Translations under genes and position numbers: made by a program
The notes under the pieces: model-generated
Told to the model about the DNA's origin: nothing
What the model saw: only the letters and a program-made list of their open reading frames with translations
The model's database searches: none
Shown here: positions 8,140 to 16,308 of the stretch, piece after piece
How positions within the stretch are numbered: position 1 is the stretch's first letter
Layout: each line of letters opens with the position of its first letter
Assembly: GCF_007678255.1 (NCBI RefSeq)
Contig: NZ_VEED01000004.1
Span: 1 to 64,000 of the forward strand
Direction of reading: 5' to 3'
DNA: 64,000 nt
From: Bacillus sp. X1(2014)
GTDB lineage: Bacteria; Bacillota; Bacilli; Bacillales_B; DSM-18226

Positions 8140-9006
8140 TTAATCCATACCAGTTGGTTTTTCGACAAGCACACTAGCCTCATTATGTTTCGACAAGTTC
8201 GGTTTGGTTCCAATTACGACAGTAGCATCCAATTCATCGTTGTGTACCAATTGAGGTATCAACCCGAATTGGGCAAAGATGTCTAAGGACTGAGACGCCT
8301 GCATTTGACTTGTTTCTACTAATAAATGCCCTCCTGGAGCTAGCCAGAGAGATGCTTCTTCTGCCACTCTTCGTTGAATATCGAGACCGTCATTGCCTCC
8401 GTCCAGCGCCACTTTCGGTTCATGTAAACGTGCTTCCTGTGGAAGTAGATTCATTGCTCCTGTAGGCACGTAGGGTGCGTTTGCTACAACGATGTTTACT
8501 TTCCCGCGTAGTTTGGCAGGTAGAGCCTGATAGAGGTCTCCTTCAAATACGTGACCACCAAGGTTTGTAACATTTCGGAGAGCACAGCGCACAGCGATTG
8601 GATCAATGTCGACTGCATATAACTGAATCCACTCTAGACCTTTTGCTATCGCAACACCAACTGCTCCGGTACCGCAGCAAAGGTCAACGACTATGGCTCC
8701 AGTTACTGATAAGGCAACCGCATTTCGGACGAGGTACTCTGTACGGATACGGGGAACGAAGACTCCTGGGTCTACAATTATCCTGATGCCGCAAAACTTC
8801 GCCCATCCAAGGACATGTTCAAGTGGGGTACCTGTCATTCGAAGATTGACCATACTTAAGAGCTCATCCAATGTCATTGACTCAGAAAAAAGAAGTTCAG
8901 CCTCTTCTTCTGCAAAAACACATCCGGCGGACCTAAGACGTTCGATTATATTTTTTTTAATTTGGTCTTCAGTATAAAAATTAATTTGCTTTTCTATATA
9001 TACCAC
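8140..9006 (-). CDS. PrmC/HemK-like class I methyltransferase
   Basis: The 288-residue protein has the layout of protein-(glutamine-N5) methyltransferases: an N-terminal helical domain (1-95) and a SAM-binding Rossmann domain with motif I VVDLCCGTGAVGVA (about residue 107), an acidic motif II (YAVDID) and the catalytic-loop motif NAPYVP (about residue 177) where PrmC has NPPY. The change of the first Pro to Ala suggests a divergent substrate rather than the release factors. The start is doubtful: the GTG lies within its own AGGTGGT, with no site upstream. It stands alone between two dispersed repeats. The chromosomal prmC is normally beside prfA, so this is a paralogue. Confidence 0.8.
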   Translation of the reverse strand: MVYIEKQINFYTEDQIKKNIIERLRSAGCVFAEEEAELLFSESMTLDELLSMVNLRMTGTPLEHVLGWAKFCGIRIIVDPGVFVPRIRTEYLVRNAVALSVTGAIVVDLCCGTGAVGVAIAKGLEWIQLYAVDIDPIAVRCALRNVTNLGGHVFEGDLYQALPAKLRGKVNIVVANAPYVPTGAMNLLPQEARLHEPKVALDGGNDGLDIQRRVAEEASLWLAPGGHLLVETSQMQASQSLDIFAQFGLIPQLVHNDELDATVVIGTKPNLSKHNEASVLVEKPTGMD

Positions 9007-9055
9007 CTAATTTTTATAAAAGTATTATAGATAGTTCGTTAAAAATTGGAAAAAT

Positions 9056-9118
9056 CCTTCTTCATCTAACCTGCCCCATCAGCACAACAAGCAAAAAAAG
9101 ACCGCAGCAGCAGTCTTA
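9056..9118 (+). repeat. Dispersed repeat copy
   Basis: CCTTCTTCATCTAACCTGCC, CCATCAGCACAACAAGC, then GACCGCAGCAGCAGTC as the central hairpin. Confidence 0.65.
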
Positions 9119-9140
9119 GGTGAGATTATTAATGAATATT

Positions 9141-9734
9141 TTAAAATAAGTCTTCTTTATCGATTTTCATGTCTTTATGATAATACTGCATATCACGCTC
9201 ATTAATTTCCCGCATTACCCTGCAAGGGCTTCCTACTGCTATTACATTGGCTGGAATATCCTTGGTAACTACACTACCAGCACCAATTACTGTATTTTCC
9301 CCAATTCGAACTCCAGGTAAGATAATCGCACCTGCTCCAATCCAAACATTATCCTCAATTACGATTTGCAGGTTATACTGTGCCGATTTTCTCCGTAATT
9401 CTGGATGAATCGGATGGGTTCCTGCATCAATCGTCACATTAGGACCAATTAATACATTATTGCCTATATAAATATCGGTGTCATCTACCAATGTAAGGTT
9501 GAAATTGGCGTAGACGTCATTTCCTAGATGTGTATGTCGTCCCCAATTTGCATGAAGTGGTGGTTCAATATATACGTTGGCACCTACTTCGGCAAACAGT
9601 TTATGTAAAATTTCCTTTCTCATTTCTACTTGAGAAGGTCTAGTATGGTTAAAATCATATAATACCTCTAGACATTGCATCTGTTCTTTCATTAAAGCTT
9701 CATCATTACAAAAATATAATTTTCCATTTTTCAT
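9141..9734 (-). CDS. Maltose/galactoside O-acetyltransferase family
   Basis: This is an acyltransferase of the LacA/Maa type, which moves acetyl from acetyl-CoA to a sugar hydroxyl in the cytoplasm. Hexapeptide repeats that form the left-handed beta helix run from about residue 55 to 180 (for example VWIGAGAIILPGVRIGENTV), and the catalytic His lies in DAGTHPIHPELR. The length of about 197 residues is normal. The ATG at 9734 is preferred to a TTG fifteen bases upstream because AGGGA precedes it at short spacing. It is a single gene between dispersed repeats. The precise sugar is not known. Confidence 0.9.
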   Translation of the reverse strand: MKNGKLYFCNDEALMKEQMQCLEVLYDFNHTRPSQVEMRKEILHKLFAEVGANVYIEPPLHANWGRHTHLGNDVYANFNLTLVDDTDIYIGNNVLIGPNVTIDAGTHPIHPELRRKSAQYNLQIVIEDNVWIGAGAIILPGVRIGENTVIGAGSVVTKDIPANVIAVGSPCRVMREINERDMQYYHKDMKIDKEDLF

Positions 9735-9830
9735 TTTTTCCCTGATCAAGGTTTGTTTACCTAAGTTTTTACTGATATCTTTTTATACTATCATAGATTT
9801 TCATATCAAATAGTCAAATTTCCCCCCTTT

Positions 9831-9897
9831 ATTTCAATAGGAAAAGCCGCCAAATGGCAGCTTGGTCTTCAAAGGTTCCTTTCTTTAGTTAAAGAGG
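9831..9897 (+). repeat. Dispersed repeat copy
   Basis: TTTCAATAGGAAAAGCCGCC, hairpin GCCGCCA/TGGCAGC, then CCTTTCTTTAGTTAAAG. The left CCTGCCCC unit is lost. Confidence 0.5.
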
Positions 9898-9901
9898 ACT
9901 T

Positions 9902-10684
9902 TCAACCAATAAATTGCCTTAATAGTTGGTTAAACTTGTCACGTTCTTCCCAGAAAGGACCATGACCACTGTAATGAAACGGAACAAGCTGTGAATTTTT
10001 TATTGTTTGATTTAGTTCATGAGCCTGTGCAAATGGAATAACTTTGTCGTGAACACCATGAACTATTAAGGTAGGGACAAGTATGTTTGGTAAATCTCCA
10101 TAAAGCTTCTCTTCTCTTAATGTAACGATGATCGCTGCCGTTGACCAACCGGCTGCTTGTAAGCCCAATTGAAAAAACCACTCAGAGAATGAGCTTGTTA
10201 TATATTGAAAGAAAAAGTTGTCTACCACTTCTCTCATCATTTTAGGACGATCACTTAATGCTTGAGTAAGAAATTTAGTCGCAGTTTCTGTAGTAAAGCC
10301 TATAGGAGCCGCAGCGTCTACTAGGACAAGGTTGGATACTCCGTAACCATTATGTCGGGACATATATCGAATCGCGATTGCTCCACCTGTAGAGTGACCT
10401 ACAAGAGTGAAATTGTCTAATTGAAGTACATCAACTACTGTACGTATATCATCCGCCAATCGGTCAAAATTGTATCCACTTATTGGCTTATCCGACTTTC
10501 CAAATCCTCTCCAGTCAATTCCAATACAGCGGTACCCCATAAAGGGAAGAACATCAAATTGATATTCAAACTGTTTATGGCCTAGCGGCCATCCATGTAA
10601 AAACACGACCGTTTTACTGCCCTCGGAATTTATATCTTCTACAAATAATTTTACGCCCGATTCTACACTAACATAATATCCCAC
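9902..10684 (-). CDS. Alpha/beta hydrolase, chloroperoxidase-like
   Basis: A 260-residue soluble alpha/beta hydrolase. The oxyanion segment HGWPLGH (about residue 30), the nucleophile elbow GHSTGG (Ser near residue 97), a catalytic Asp in VHGVHDKVIP and the His of GHGPFWEE near the end give a complete triad. The pattern is that of non-haem chloroperoxidases and related esterases (GHSTGGA, DWRGFGKSD). It is a single gene, and its ATG follows GGGGGAATCGGAG. The substrate cannot be predicted; many relatives are carboxyl esterases. Confidence 0.88.
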   Translation of the reverse strand: MGYYVSVESGVKLFVEDINSEGSKTVVFLHGWPLGHKQFEYQFDVLPFMGYRCIGIDWRGFGKSDKPISGYNFDRLADDIRTVVDVLQLDNFTLVGHSTGGAIAIRYMSRHNGYGVSNLVLVDAAAPIGFTTETATKFLTQALSDRPKMMREVVDNFFFQYITSSFSEWFFQLGLQAAGWSTAAIIVTLREEKLYGDLPNILVPTLIVHGVHDKVIPFAQAHELNQTIKNSQLVPFHYSGHGPFWEERDKFNQLLRQFIG

Positions 10685-10800
10685 TCCGATTCCCCCTAAA
10701 AAGCTTTGCCAATAAGATATTCCTTAAGGCAAACATAGGTGAATACCTATTACTTATTCGCATGCAATGTCGTAGGTGATAAAGGACGGTGCTTATTGAA

Positions 10801-10880
10801 CTCCCTGCATAAGTTAGCTCAACAATAAAAAGACCGCCGCAGCGATCTCATTTTTAAACTCTTGCACCCACTCTTAGGTC
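10801..10880 (+). repeat. Dispersed repeat copy
   Basis: CTCCCTGCATAAGTTAGC, AACAATAAAAAGACC, hairpin GACCGC/GCGATC identical to the copy at 4101, then CTCTTGCACCCACTCTTAGG. Confidence 0.6.
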
Positions 10881-11371
10881 AATTTTCTACTATTATCTCT
10901 AGTAATGAAAACGTAATAGAGCCCTGTCAATGTTTGTGTTAGTAAGAATATTGGAAAAGAGTACGACAATTGATAGTTATTTTGATAAGTTAGGATATGA
11001 AGAAGTGTAAATATCCATTGAACGGTAATACCTATAAAAGCCCAAGCGGTAATATAAAATATAAATGTTATTTTATTAATCCGTAACCTATGATAAAAAT
11101 ACATAAAAAAATAACCAAAGGGTGCAAATAATGAATAATAGAATAGATCAAATAGTTCATAGTGATTACTATCATTTTCCTTGTAGAAATCTAGAAGACC
11201 TCCACCTATCGTAAAATCAAACAACATACCAGTTGATAAACCTGCAAGTATACTTATAAAAGTTACGTCCCTACCTAGTTTTTTTGGTATAAACATCATT
11301 ATTGAGTAACCGATCACATTCATTATAATTAGTGAAATCTCATTTAGGTTAAAATTCCCGATCCAAATCAT
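10874..11371 (-). CDS. CBO0543-like multispanning membrane protein
   Basis: This 165-residue protein has about five hydrophobic helices, with IGYSIMMFIPKKLGRDVTF at the start and a GLSTGMLFDFTIGGGLLDFY stretch containing acidic residues in a membrane loop. The pattern is that of the small CBO0543 family found in multiple copies in Bacillus genomes, whose function is unknown. Its ATG directly follows the TAA of the upstream gene, and AAAGGAGCT inside that gene is its ribosome site, so the two are translated from one message. Confidence 0.65.
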   Translation of the reverse strand: MIWIGNFNLNEISLIIMNVIGYSIMMFIPKKLGRDVTFISILAGLSTGMLFDFTIGGGLLDFYKENDSNHYELFDLFYYSLFAPFGYFFMYFYHRLRINKITFIFYITAWAFIGITVQWIFTLLHILTYQNNYQLSYSFPIFLLTQTLTGLYYVFITRDNSRKLT

Positions 11372-11842
11372 TTAATTTTTAGCTCCTTTTAAAACAAATG
11401 AGTTGTAACAGTTTAGAATAAAATATCCTAACAAATGTAATAAGACATAGTATAGATAGTCATAGATCAAATTCCATTGATGGAAATAGACAACATTAAA
11501 TTTTAGTAAAACAATTTTAATTAGAACTAAAACAAAGGAAGAAATAAGAATCGCTGTAATTTTCTTTAACACTGTCGAGTCTCTAGAAATACTACTCATA
11601 CCAAGTACAATAAACACTGGGGTAATAAAGGTACGATGAATAATATATGCTGTATAATTTAATGGAACATTAGAATATGTAATATATTTTAGTTCATTAT
11701 TTGTGATCCAACTCCGGTTAATATCAATAATAAATATAAAAAATATGATGGCGGAAATCTCCATTTTTGAAAATGGTTTCTTCATTGCATATAATATCGT
11801 AATACCTAACCACGCTAAATAAACAATGATTGATAATGCCAT
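11372..11842 (-). CDS. Membrane protein paired with the CBO0543-like gene
   Basis: The 156-residue product has four to five hydrophobic helices and a Tyr/Ile-rich character. An Asp-Ile-Asn-Arg-Ser-Trp segment (residues 39-44) lies between helices 2 and 3. I do not recognise a family with certainty; it resembles the CBO0543 proteins next to it in size and layout. It is the first gene of a two-gene unit with 10874-11371, joined with zero bases between stop and start. An AGAGGTGGACTAAGG site precedes the ATG. Function unknown. Confidence 0.65.
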   Translation of the reverse strand: MALSIIVYLAWLGITILYAMKKPFSKMEISAIIFFIFIIDINRSWITNNELKYITYSNVPLNYTAYIIHRTFITPVFIVLGMSSISRDSTVLKKITAILISSFVLVLIKIVLLKFNVVYFHQWNLIYDYLYYVLLHLLGYFILNCYNSFVLKGAKN

Positions 11843-11984
11843 CCTTAGTCCACCTCTATTTTTATCATCAATTATATTTAGACTTTGAATAAATAAAAGG
11901 ATTTATACATTATAGGCAATAAGATGTAACACTATATAACATCTTCGGCAAGAAAACCAAGATGATACTACTTTTGTTTTATAA

Positions 11985-12069
11985 TTTCTTATTCAACTTA
12001 TTGCACTTTAGCTGAACAAGAAAAAAAGCCGCAGTTGCGACTCTTTGTTCCTCTCAAGCACTCTTTAGG
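11985..12069 (+). repeat. Dispersed repeat copy
   Basis: TTCTTATTCAACTTATTGCA, GCTGAACAAGAAAAAAAGCC, hairpin CGCA/TGCG, then CTCTCAAGCACTCTTTAGG. Confidence 0.6.
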
Positions 12070-12080
12070 TATCCCTTTTG

Positions 12081-12641
12081 CTATAAAAGGGGTTTAATTT
12101 TCGAACTGTGCGCCAATTTATGAGCTATAAGATAAATTACAAAAAAGAATGGAAATGAGAAAATTGAGTTCCACCCAGGATATTTATAGTAACCTAACCA
12201 TAAGAAAAGAGGTTCAGCTAGAAATGCTGTCATGCCTGCAAAGATTAACCCTTTAATGATCGGACTTACCTGAGGTTTAATTTGTAAAAAGAACATAATT
12301 GTAACTGGCATAAGTGCAAAATCCCATGCAATATAGTCTGGGATTAACGGAATTAATTTGTTATAGTATCTCCAAAGTCCCAGAGTTACCCCAACATAAT
12401 CCAACCACGAAGATATAAGCATTGCCCACAATCCACCTAGCATTAAGCGGGCTGAACTCTCTTTATCCCTGAAAATAAACCATACTATCCACGGAACTAT
12501 GGTTAAAAGCAATGTTGTCATCCAGCCAAAAGAGAATAGAATATCCCTTAGCCAAATATCGGTTAATCTAGAATGAGCATCATCAATAGTTTTATACTGT
12601 TTATTTATTAGTTCTCGCACATGAGCAGAAGGACTTATCAT
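12081..12641 (-). CDS. CBO0543 family membrane protein
   Basis: A 186-residue membrane protein with a soluble amphipathic N-terminus (1-30) and about five helices. The segment SWLDYVGVTLGLWRYYNKLI followed by PDYIAWDFALMPVTIMF is diagnostic of the CBO0543 family: an Asp in a membrane helix, a W-x-Y turn, then a P-x-x-x-x-x-D-F segment. The role of the family is unknown. The ATG follows AAGGAGGCCCTAAT. It is separate from the pair downstream on the same strand by about 240 bases holding a dispersed repeat. Confidence 0.85.
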   Translation of the reverse strand: MISPSAHVRELINKQYKTIDDAHSRLTDIWLRDILFSFGWMTTLLLTIVPWIVWFIFRDKESSARLMLGGLWAMLISSWLDYVGVTLGLWRYYNKLIPLIPDYIAWDFALMPVTIMFFLQIKPQVSPIIKGLIFAGMTAFLAEPLFLWLGYYKYPGWNSIFSFPFFFVIYLIAHKLAHSSKIKPLL

Positions 12642-12695
12642 ATTAGGGCCTCCTTATTTTTTCCTTATAATTCCCCCTTTCCTTCTTATTATGAT

Positions 12696-12770
12696 TTTTC
12701 TTAAACAAACCTGCCCTTTAGTTGAACAAGAAAAAAGCCTAACTCCATATTGAAGTAAAGCACCCGTGTT
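12696..12770 (+). repeat. Dispersed repeat copy
   Basis: CTTAAACAAACCTGCCCTTT, AGTTGAACAAGAAAAAAG, a degenerate centre, then AAAGCACCCGTG. Confidence 0.65.
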
Positions 12771-13127
12771 CAATATTTACCACAGCCTTTTTCTGTTTCA
12801 TCTGATAATATTCTTGTTTCTTTCCCCATATACTTTCCTGCATTATTCAATACTTTCCTATCGTCACCAAGTCTTTCTAAAATAGTTACGCACAAGATAT
12901 TCACAACATCATCATTACCTTGTGTTGCCATTATCTCAAATACGCTGAAGATCCTCTGCAACACTTGGGGTTTATCCTCATTTATATAATTTATAAAAAA
13001 TTCATTGCACTCGCCAATGTACACATACGGTAATATCTCTTCATTAAATTCAATATGTTCTTGTAAAACAGGCTTTAAATCATTAAATTCATCAATAAGT
13101 ATTTTTTATTGTACCCCTCACGTCCAT
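12770..13127 (-). pseudogene. DUF7674-like protein, frameshifted N-terminus
   Basis: The ORF that begins with GTG at 13024 is the C-terminal part of a longer frame. Reading upstream, the same frame gives ILIDEFNDLKPVLQEHIEFN, then NEEILPYVYIGEC, and a plausible start ATG with AAAAGGT lies at 13127 (MDVRGTIK) in another frame. One base change in the six-T run at 13102-13107 joins them into a protein of about 118 residues. The layout (acidic LPxVxxGE segment, later VLERLGDD) resembles the small Bacillus DUF7674 proteins of unknown function. A homopolymer error is a real alternative to decay. Confidence 0.6.
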
Positions 13128-13175
13128 ACCTTTTCACAACTATAAAACAATAGTTCTCTTAACACACGAACTAAT

Positions 13176-13262
13176 CCTTCTAAACTAAACTCGCGATAGT
13201 GGAACAAGGAAAAAGATCTTCGCTACACTCTTTGTTAAATTTAAGCACCTTTAGTTAAAGCA
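13176..13262 (+). repeat. Dispersed repeat, diverged copy
   Basis: CCTTCTAAACTAAACTCGCG, AGTGGAACAAGGAAAAAG, hairpin remnant, then TTAAGCACCTTTAGTTAAAG. Confidence 0.5.
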
Positions 13263-13394
13263 TCGAAATATAAAAACTCTGTAGCAAAATGAGGTTTAGG
13301 TGTAGTTCATAGAATAGCTGCAATTATTTTGGTAATAAATTAACATTCTCGATTATAAATTTAAGTAAATGTCATGGTATTGGTGGGAGAATAT

Positions 13395-14300
13395 ATGAGG
13401 TATGTTTTTGATCAAGGGGAAATTCTAGAAGAATCAAAGGTTTCTGTTAGTATAAGAAATAAAGGATTAAATTATGGGTTGGGATGCTTTGAGGGAATTA
13501 GAGCTTTTTGGAATGAAAGTCAAAACCAATTGTTTATTTTCCGAATCTACGACCATTATAAACGATTCCATGAATCTGGTAATTCTCTTCATATCTACAT
13601 TCCATATTCGCCAATACAATTGATTCATTGGACTATTCAATTATTAAGACAAAACAATGTCCGGGAAGATGTCTATATAAGACCTATATGTTTTAAAGGA
13701 GCAAGTACGCTCCGTCCTGATTTATTAGATCCTTATAATCGGGTAAGCATTTATTGCACAGAGTTACAATATTTGCCTAAGCCAGCTTTAAGGGTTGGTG
13801 TTTCTTCATGGAATCGTACAGGTAATAATATGATTCCACCCCAGGCAAAATCAACGGGAAGTTACTTAAATTCTGGATTAGCTACTTCAGAAGCAAGTTT
13901 AAATGGTTTTGATGAAGCTATTTTATTAAATGATAAGGGGAATGTAAGTGAGGGACCTGGCGAAAACATTATTATTGTAAAAAATAACAAATTGTTTACC
14001 CCTCCATTATCCGATAATATACTTGCAGGAATTACGCGTGATACAGTCATTCAAATCGCTAAAAATGAAATTCAATTGCCTGTTGTGGAACAAAGTTTGT
14101 CAAGAACTGAACTATACAGTGCTGATGAAGTATTTTTTACAGGCACAGCTATAGGTATTAAACCGATTATAAATATTGATAATAGGATTATTGGAAAAGG
14201 TATTGAAGGGCCTATTACTAAAAACATTCGATTTCATTATGAAAGAATTGTTAGAGGAAACAACCCAAATTATTTTGGTTATTGTACACCGGTGTATTAG
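13395..14300 (+). CDS. Class IV branched-chain aminotransferase
   Basis: A PLP enzyme of fold type IV, most like IlvE, which interconverts leucine, isoleucine or valine with their 2-oxo acids in the cytoplasm. The PLP lysine lies in QAKSTGSYLNS (about residue 153), followed by the EGPGENIIIV segment and GITRDTVIQIA, and by TGTAIGIKPI near residue 250; all are typical. The length of 301 residues is normal. The ATG at 13395 is preferred to the ATG 21 bases earlier because GGTGGGAGAATAT precedes it. It is a single gene and not part of an ilv operon, so it is probably an accessory paralogue or a biosynthetic homologue. Confidence 0.88.
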   Translation: MRYVFDQGEILEESKVSVSIRNKGLNYGLGCFEGIRAFWNESQNQLFIFRIYDHYKRFHESGNSLHIYIPYSPIQLIHWTIQLLRQNNVREDVYIRPICFKGASTLRPDLLDPYNRVSIYCTELQYLPKPALRVGVSSWNRTGNNMIPPQAKSTGSYLNSGLATSEASLNGFDEAILLNDKGNVSEGPGENIIIVKNNKLFTPPLSDNILAGITRDTVIQIAKNEIQLPVVEQSLSRTELYSADEVFFTGTAIGIKPIINIDNRIIGKGIEGPITKNIRFHYERIVRGNNPNYFGYCTPVY

Positions 14301-14448
14301 TCGGATATTTAAGCGAAATATTTATGAACAGCAGGCATTCCAAGAATTCGTATCTGGGATTAGCCATGGCATTGGTGCAATCACAATAGTGATGCACCTT
14401 TTTATTAAAAAGGTTTTTGGATATGAATGTTTGACAATATCCAAGTTC

Positions 14449-14512
14449 CGTTCTAGAACTAACCTGACCGATAGCAGAATAAGAAAAAGCCACCTCATTT
14501 GGCAGCTTCAAT
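14449..14512 (+). repeat. Dispersed repeat copy
   Basis: TTCTAGAACTAACCTGACCG, AGCAGAATAAGAAAAAGCC, and a GCCACC..GGCAGC hairpin. Confidence 0.6.
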
Positions 14513-14544
14513 TTCCGGGACAGCATAATAAACATTTATAATTT

Positions 14545-14772
14545 TCAGCTTTGCTCATCAGAAGGTCTTCGTTTATGTTTTTCATTGATGATTTTCTTGT
14601 TAAGTATCCTTACTTTATCAACCATAAGCAACCTCATATCTTCTACAATATATTTTGCTAACTCTTCGTCAGTAATGTCATCGCCATCAATATCAAGGCG
14701 AAATTCCTGACCTTGAATACCCCCGCCGTTCGTAAACTCGATTTCAAAGTCAAATTGAACTCTTTTATCCAT
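14545..14772 (-). CDS. Small conserved acidic protein
   Basis: The 75-residue product begins MDKRVQFDFEIEFTNGGG, followed by RLDIDGDDITDEELA and a basic C-terminal tail (KHKRRP). The alternation suggests a beta hairpin, then an acidic turn and a helix. I remember similar short proteins in Bacillus, but not a function. There is no membrane segment or signal. Its ATG has a GGTAGGTGTGATTC region upstream. It is a single gene, about 60 bases downstream of ykkD on the same strand, so co-transcription with the tetR-ykkCD unit is possible. Confidence 0.65.
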   Translation of the reverse strand: MDKRVQFDFEIEFTNGGGIQGQEFRLDIDGDDITDEELAKYIVEDMRLLMVDKVRILNKKIINEKHKRRPSDEQS

Positions 14773-14834
14773 ATAGAATCACACCTACCCATGGTTTATA
14801 ATTTATCTAAATATATATATTCAGGTTAACAATT

Positions 14835-15149
14835 CTACGATGTCATTTTCAATCCAATGACTGCTACTAATATTAAAGCTATAAATAAAATACGTCTCCA
14901 ATCCTTTGCTTCTCCATAAAAAAGCATTCCAATAATCGTTCCTCCTACCGTTCCAATCCCTGTCCAAACGGCATAAGAGGTTCCTGCAGGGAGGGTTTTC
15001 ATGGCTAAACTAAGAAAACTAAAACTAAATATAAATCCAATGATCAGTACCATATATGACTGTATGTTTTTGTCTTTAATTACTTTATTCATACCTGTAA
15101 CCCCAACCACTTCAAAAGCTCCTGCCAGTATGAGATACATCCAAGCCAT
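14835..15149 (-). CDS. ykkD: SMR multidrug efflux subunit YkkD
   Basis: A small multidrug resistance protein of about 105 residues with four membrane helices. The conserved membrane Glu is in LAGAFEVVGVTGMNK (about residue 13), and GTSYAVWTGIGTVGG is the signature of helix 3. The pairing with ykkC and the sequence fit the B. subtilis YkkCD heterodimer, which exports cationic drugs in exchange for protons. The true ATG is at 15149, one base after the ykkC stop, with GAAGGTG as ribosome site, so translation is coupled. The longer upstream frame is not needed. Confidence 0.9.
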   Translation of the reverse strand: MAWMYLILAGAFEVVGVTGMNKVIKDKNIQSYMVLIIGFIFSFSFLSLAMKTLPAGTSYAVWTGIGTVGGTIIGMLFYGEAKDWRRILFIALILVAVIGLKMTS

Positions 15150-15150
15150 G

Positions 15151-15492
15151 TTACATTGCACCTTCTTTCTTACTTGATTCAGTTGTGACAAGCTTTAAGC
15201 CTACAACACCAGACAGAAGTAAGAGAATAAATAATACTTTCGTCCAACTAAAGGCCTCTCCGAATAACAACATCTCCACCACAACAGTTCCAGCTGTCCC
15301 TATTCCAGTAAAGATTGCGTATACTGTAGCAACGGGTAGGCTTTTTGTCGCCTTTACCAGTAAAACAAATGATATATATATAAGGAGAGCAATACCAGCC
15401 CAAGAAAGCCAGTTGCTCGCATGCTTTAATCCTAATGCCCATAAAACCTCAATAAGACCAGCCAATATGACAAATACCCAATTTCGTTTCAT
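15151..15492 (-). CDS. ykkC: SMR multidrug efflux subunit YkkC
   Basis: A four-helix SMR protein of about 113 residues. The essential Glu lies in AGLIEVLWALGLKHA (residue 13), and ATVYAIFTGIGTAGTVV matches YkkC closely. It should form the active transporter with YkkD in the cytoplasmic membrane. The ATG at 15492 follows GGGGGATATGGA; the longer frame to 15552 would overlap the tetR gene. It is the middle gene of tetR-ykkC-ykkD. No guanidine riboswitch (ykkC motif) was seen upstream, so control is likely through the TetR protein. Confidence 0.92.
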   Translation of the reverse strand: MKRNWVFVILAGLIEVLWALGLKHASNWLSWAGIALLIYISFVLLVKATKSLPVATVYAIFTGIGTAGTVVVEMLLFGEAFSWTKVLFILLLLSGVVGLKLVTTESSKKEGAM

Positions 15493-15515
15493 TCCATATC
15501 CCCCAAAAAATATAA

Positions 15516-16106
15516 TTATTCCTTCGAAAGTCCACGCCAATAAAGATACCAAGAGGCATCCAATCTTTTAATTAAGCGTTCGGAACCTCCATATAACATT
15601 TCAACAAATATTCCATCTAAAACACCTAAAAATGCAGAAGTAGCTCGTTTTGAATCAATGGTTGAGCTAATTTCTCCCTCCACCATAGCCTTTTCAATGA
15701 CCAAAAGGAGATGTTTTTCTACCTTATCTAAATACTCGTATAAATAACTTATAAGCTGTTCATTAAGATGAGTGGGTGGAAAGAAAGAGATACGAAGCCA
15801 AAATTTTGTTATGTTGTTCTTCTCATATCTTTCTTTATATAGCAAAAGAAAATTAAATAAGAATTCTTCTATAGATTGTGTCTTGTTACTGTCTATATAA
15901 TTAATAACAAATTTTAATTCGGCATCAAAAACATCACTGCAAACCTGTAGAAAAAGTTCATCTTTCCCTTTGAAATGTGTGTAGATGGATTGTTTTTTGA
16001 TTCCTACATCATCAGCGATATGTGCCATGGATGTTCCTTCGTATCCCTTATCCGTGAAATGATTCAGTGCAACATTCTTAATTTGATTATAAGTCATAAA
16101 ATCCAC
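15516..16106 (-). CDS. TetR-family regulator of ykkCD
   Basis: This 196-residue protein has the TetR layout: helix-turn-helix at residues 22-50 (GTSMAHIADDVGIKKQSIYT, then HFKGKDELF) and a helical ligand-binding C-terminal domain. It is the first gene of an operon with ykkC and ykkD, 24 bases upstream of ykkC, so I infer it represses this efflux operon and releases DNA when a drug binds. The upstream sequence at 16111-16124 (AACGGTCGTCAGTT) has partial dyad symmetry and could be its operator. A TTG or ATG start near 16106 with GGTGG is acceptable. Confidence 0.9.
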   Translation of the reverse strand: MDFMTYNQIKNVALNHFTDKGYEGTSMAHIADDVGIKKQSIYTHFKGKDELFLQVCSDVFDAELKFVINYIDSNKTQSIEEFLFNFLLLYKERYEKNNITKFWLRISFFPPTHLNEQLISYLYEYLDKVEKHLLLVIEKAMVEGEISSTIDSKRATSAFLGVLDGIFVEMLYGGSERLIKRLDASWYLYWRGLSKE

Positions 16107-16107
16107 C

Positions 16108-16130
16108 TTCCGAACGGTCGTCAGTTACAA
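16108..16130 (-). promoter_or_regulatory. Candidate TetR operator
   Basis: GAACGGTCGTCAGTTAC sits just upstream of the tetR gene. It has AACnG..CnGTT half-symmetry of the kind bound by TetR repressors of efflux genes. Confidence 0.35.
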
Positions 16131-16197
16131 TTTAAAACTTATCACACATTAATTTTTCAGTCAATAAAATATTTTGCTTAATAAAGTTTTACAAATT

Positions 16198-16252
16198 CTT
16201 TTTGGGCTAATATCCCTTTAGTCGAATAAAAAAAGGCTGCATTATAGCAGCC
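16198..16252 (+). repeat. Dispersed repeat copy
   Basis: GGGCTAATATCCCTTTAGTC, GAATAAAAAAAG, then a perfect GGCTGC/GCAGCC hairpin with a T-poor flank. Confidence 0.55.
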
Positions 16253-16308
16253 AGATTAATTACATATATTTCTTCACAAACACTCCTATTTTCACTTTCC
16301 CCGTCACA

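Noticed and set aside
10719..10735. TTTGCCTTAAGGAAT-like palindrome as a metal-regulator box
   Set aside because: It lies upstream of an unrelated hydrolase, and I cannot verify the consensus; possibly chance.
14301..14440. Coding-like reading after the aminotransferase (SGISHGIGAITIVM)
   Set aside because: No start, no ribosome site, and both strands are open; too weak for a family call.
15151..15552. Longer YkkC with 20 additional N-terminal residues
   Set aside because: The extension overlaps the tetR gene, is not family-like, and the inner ATG has a proper ribosome site.
16107..16300. Guanidine riboswitch (ykkC motif) upstream of the ykkCD operon
   Set aside because: No matching conserved loop sequences or extended pairing; the operon starts with a TetR gene instead.
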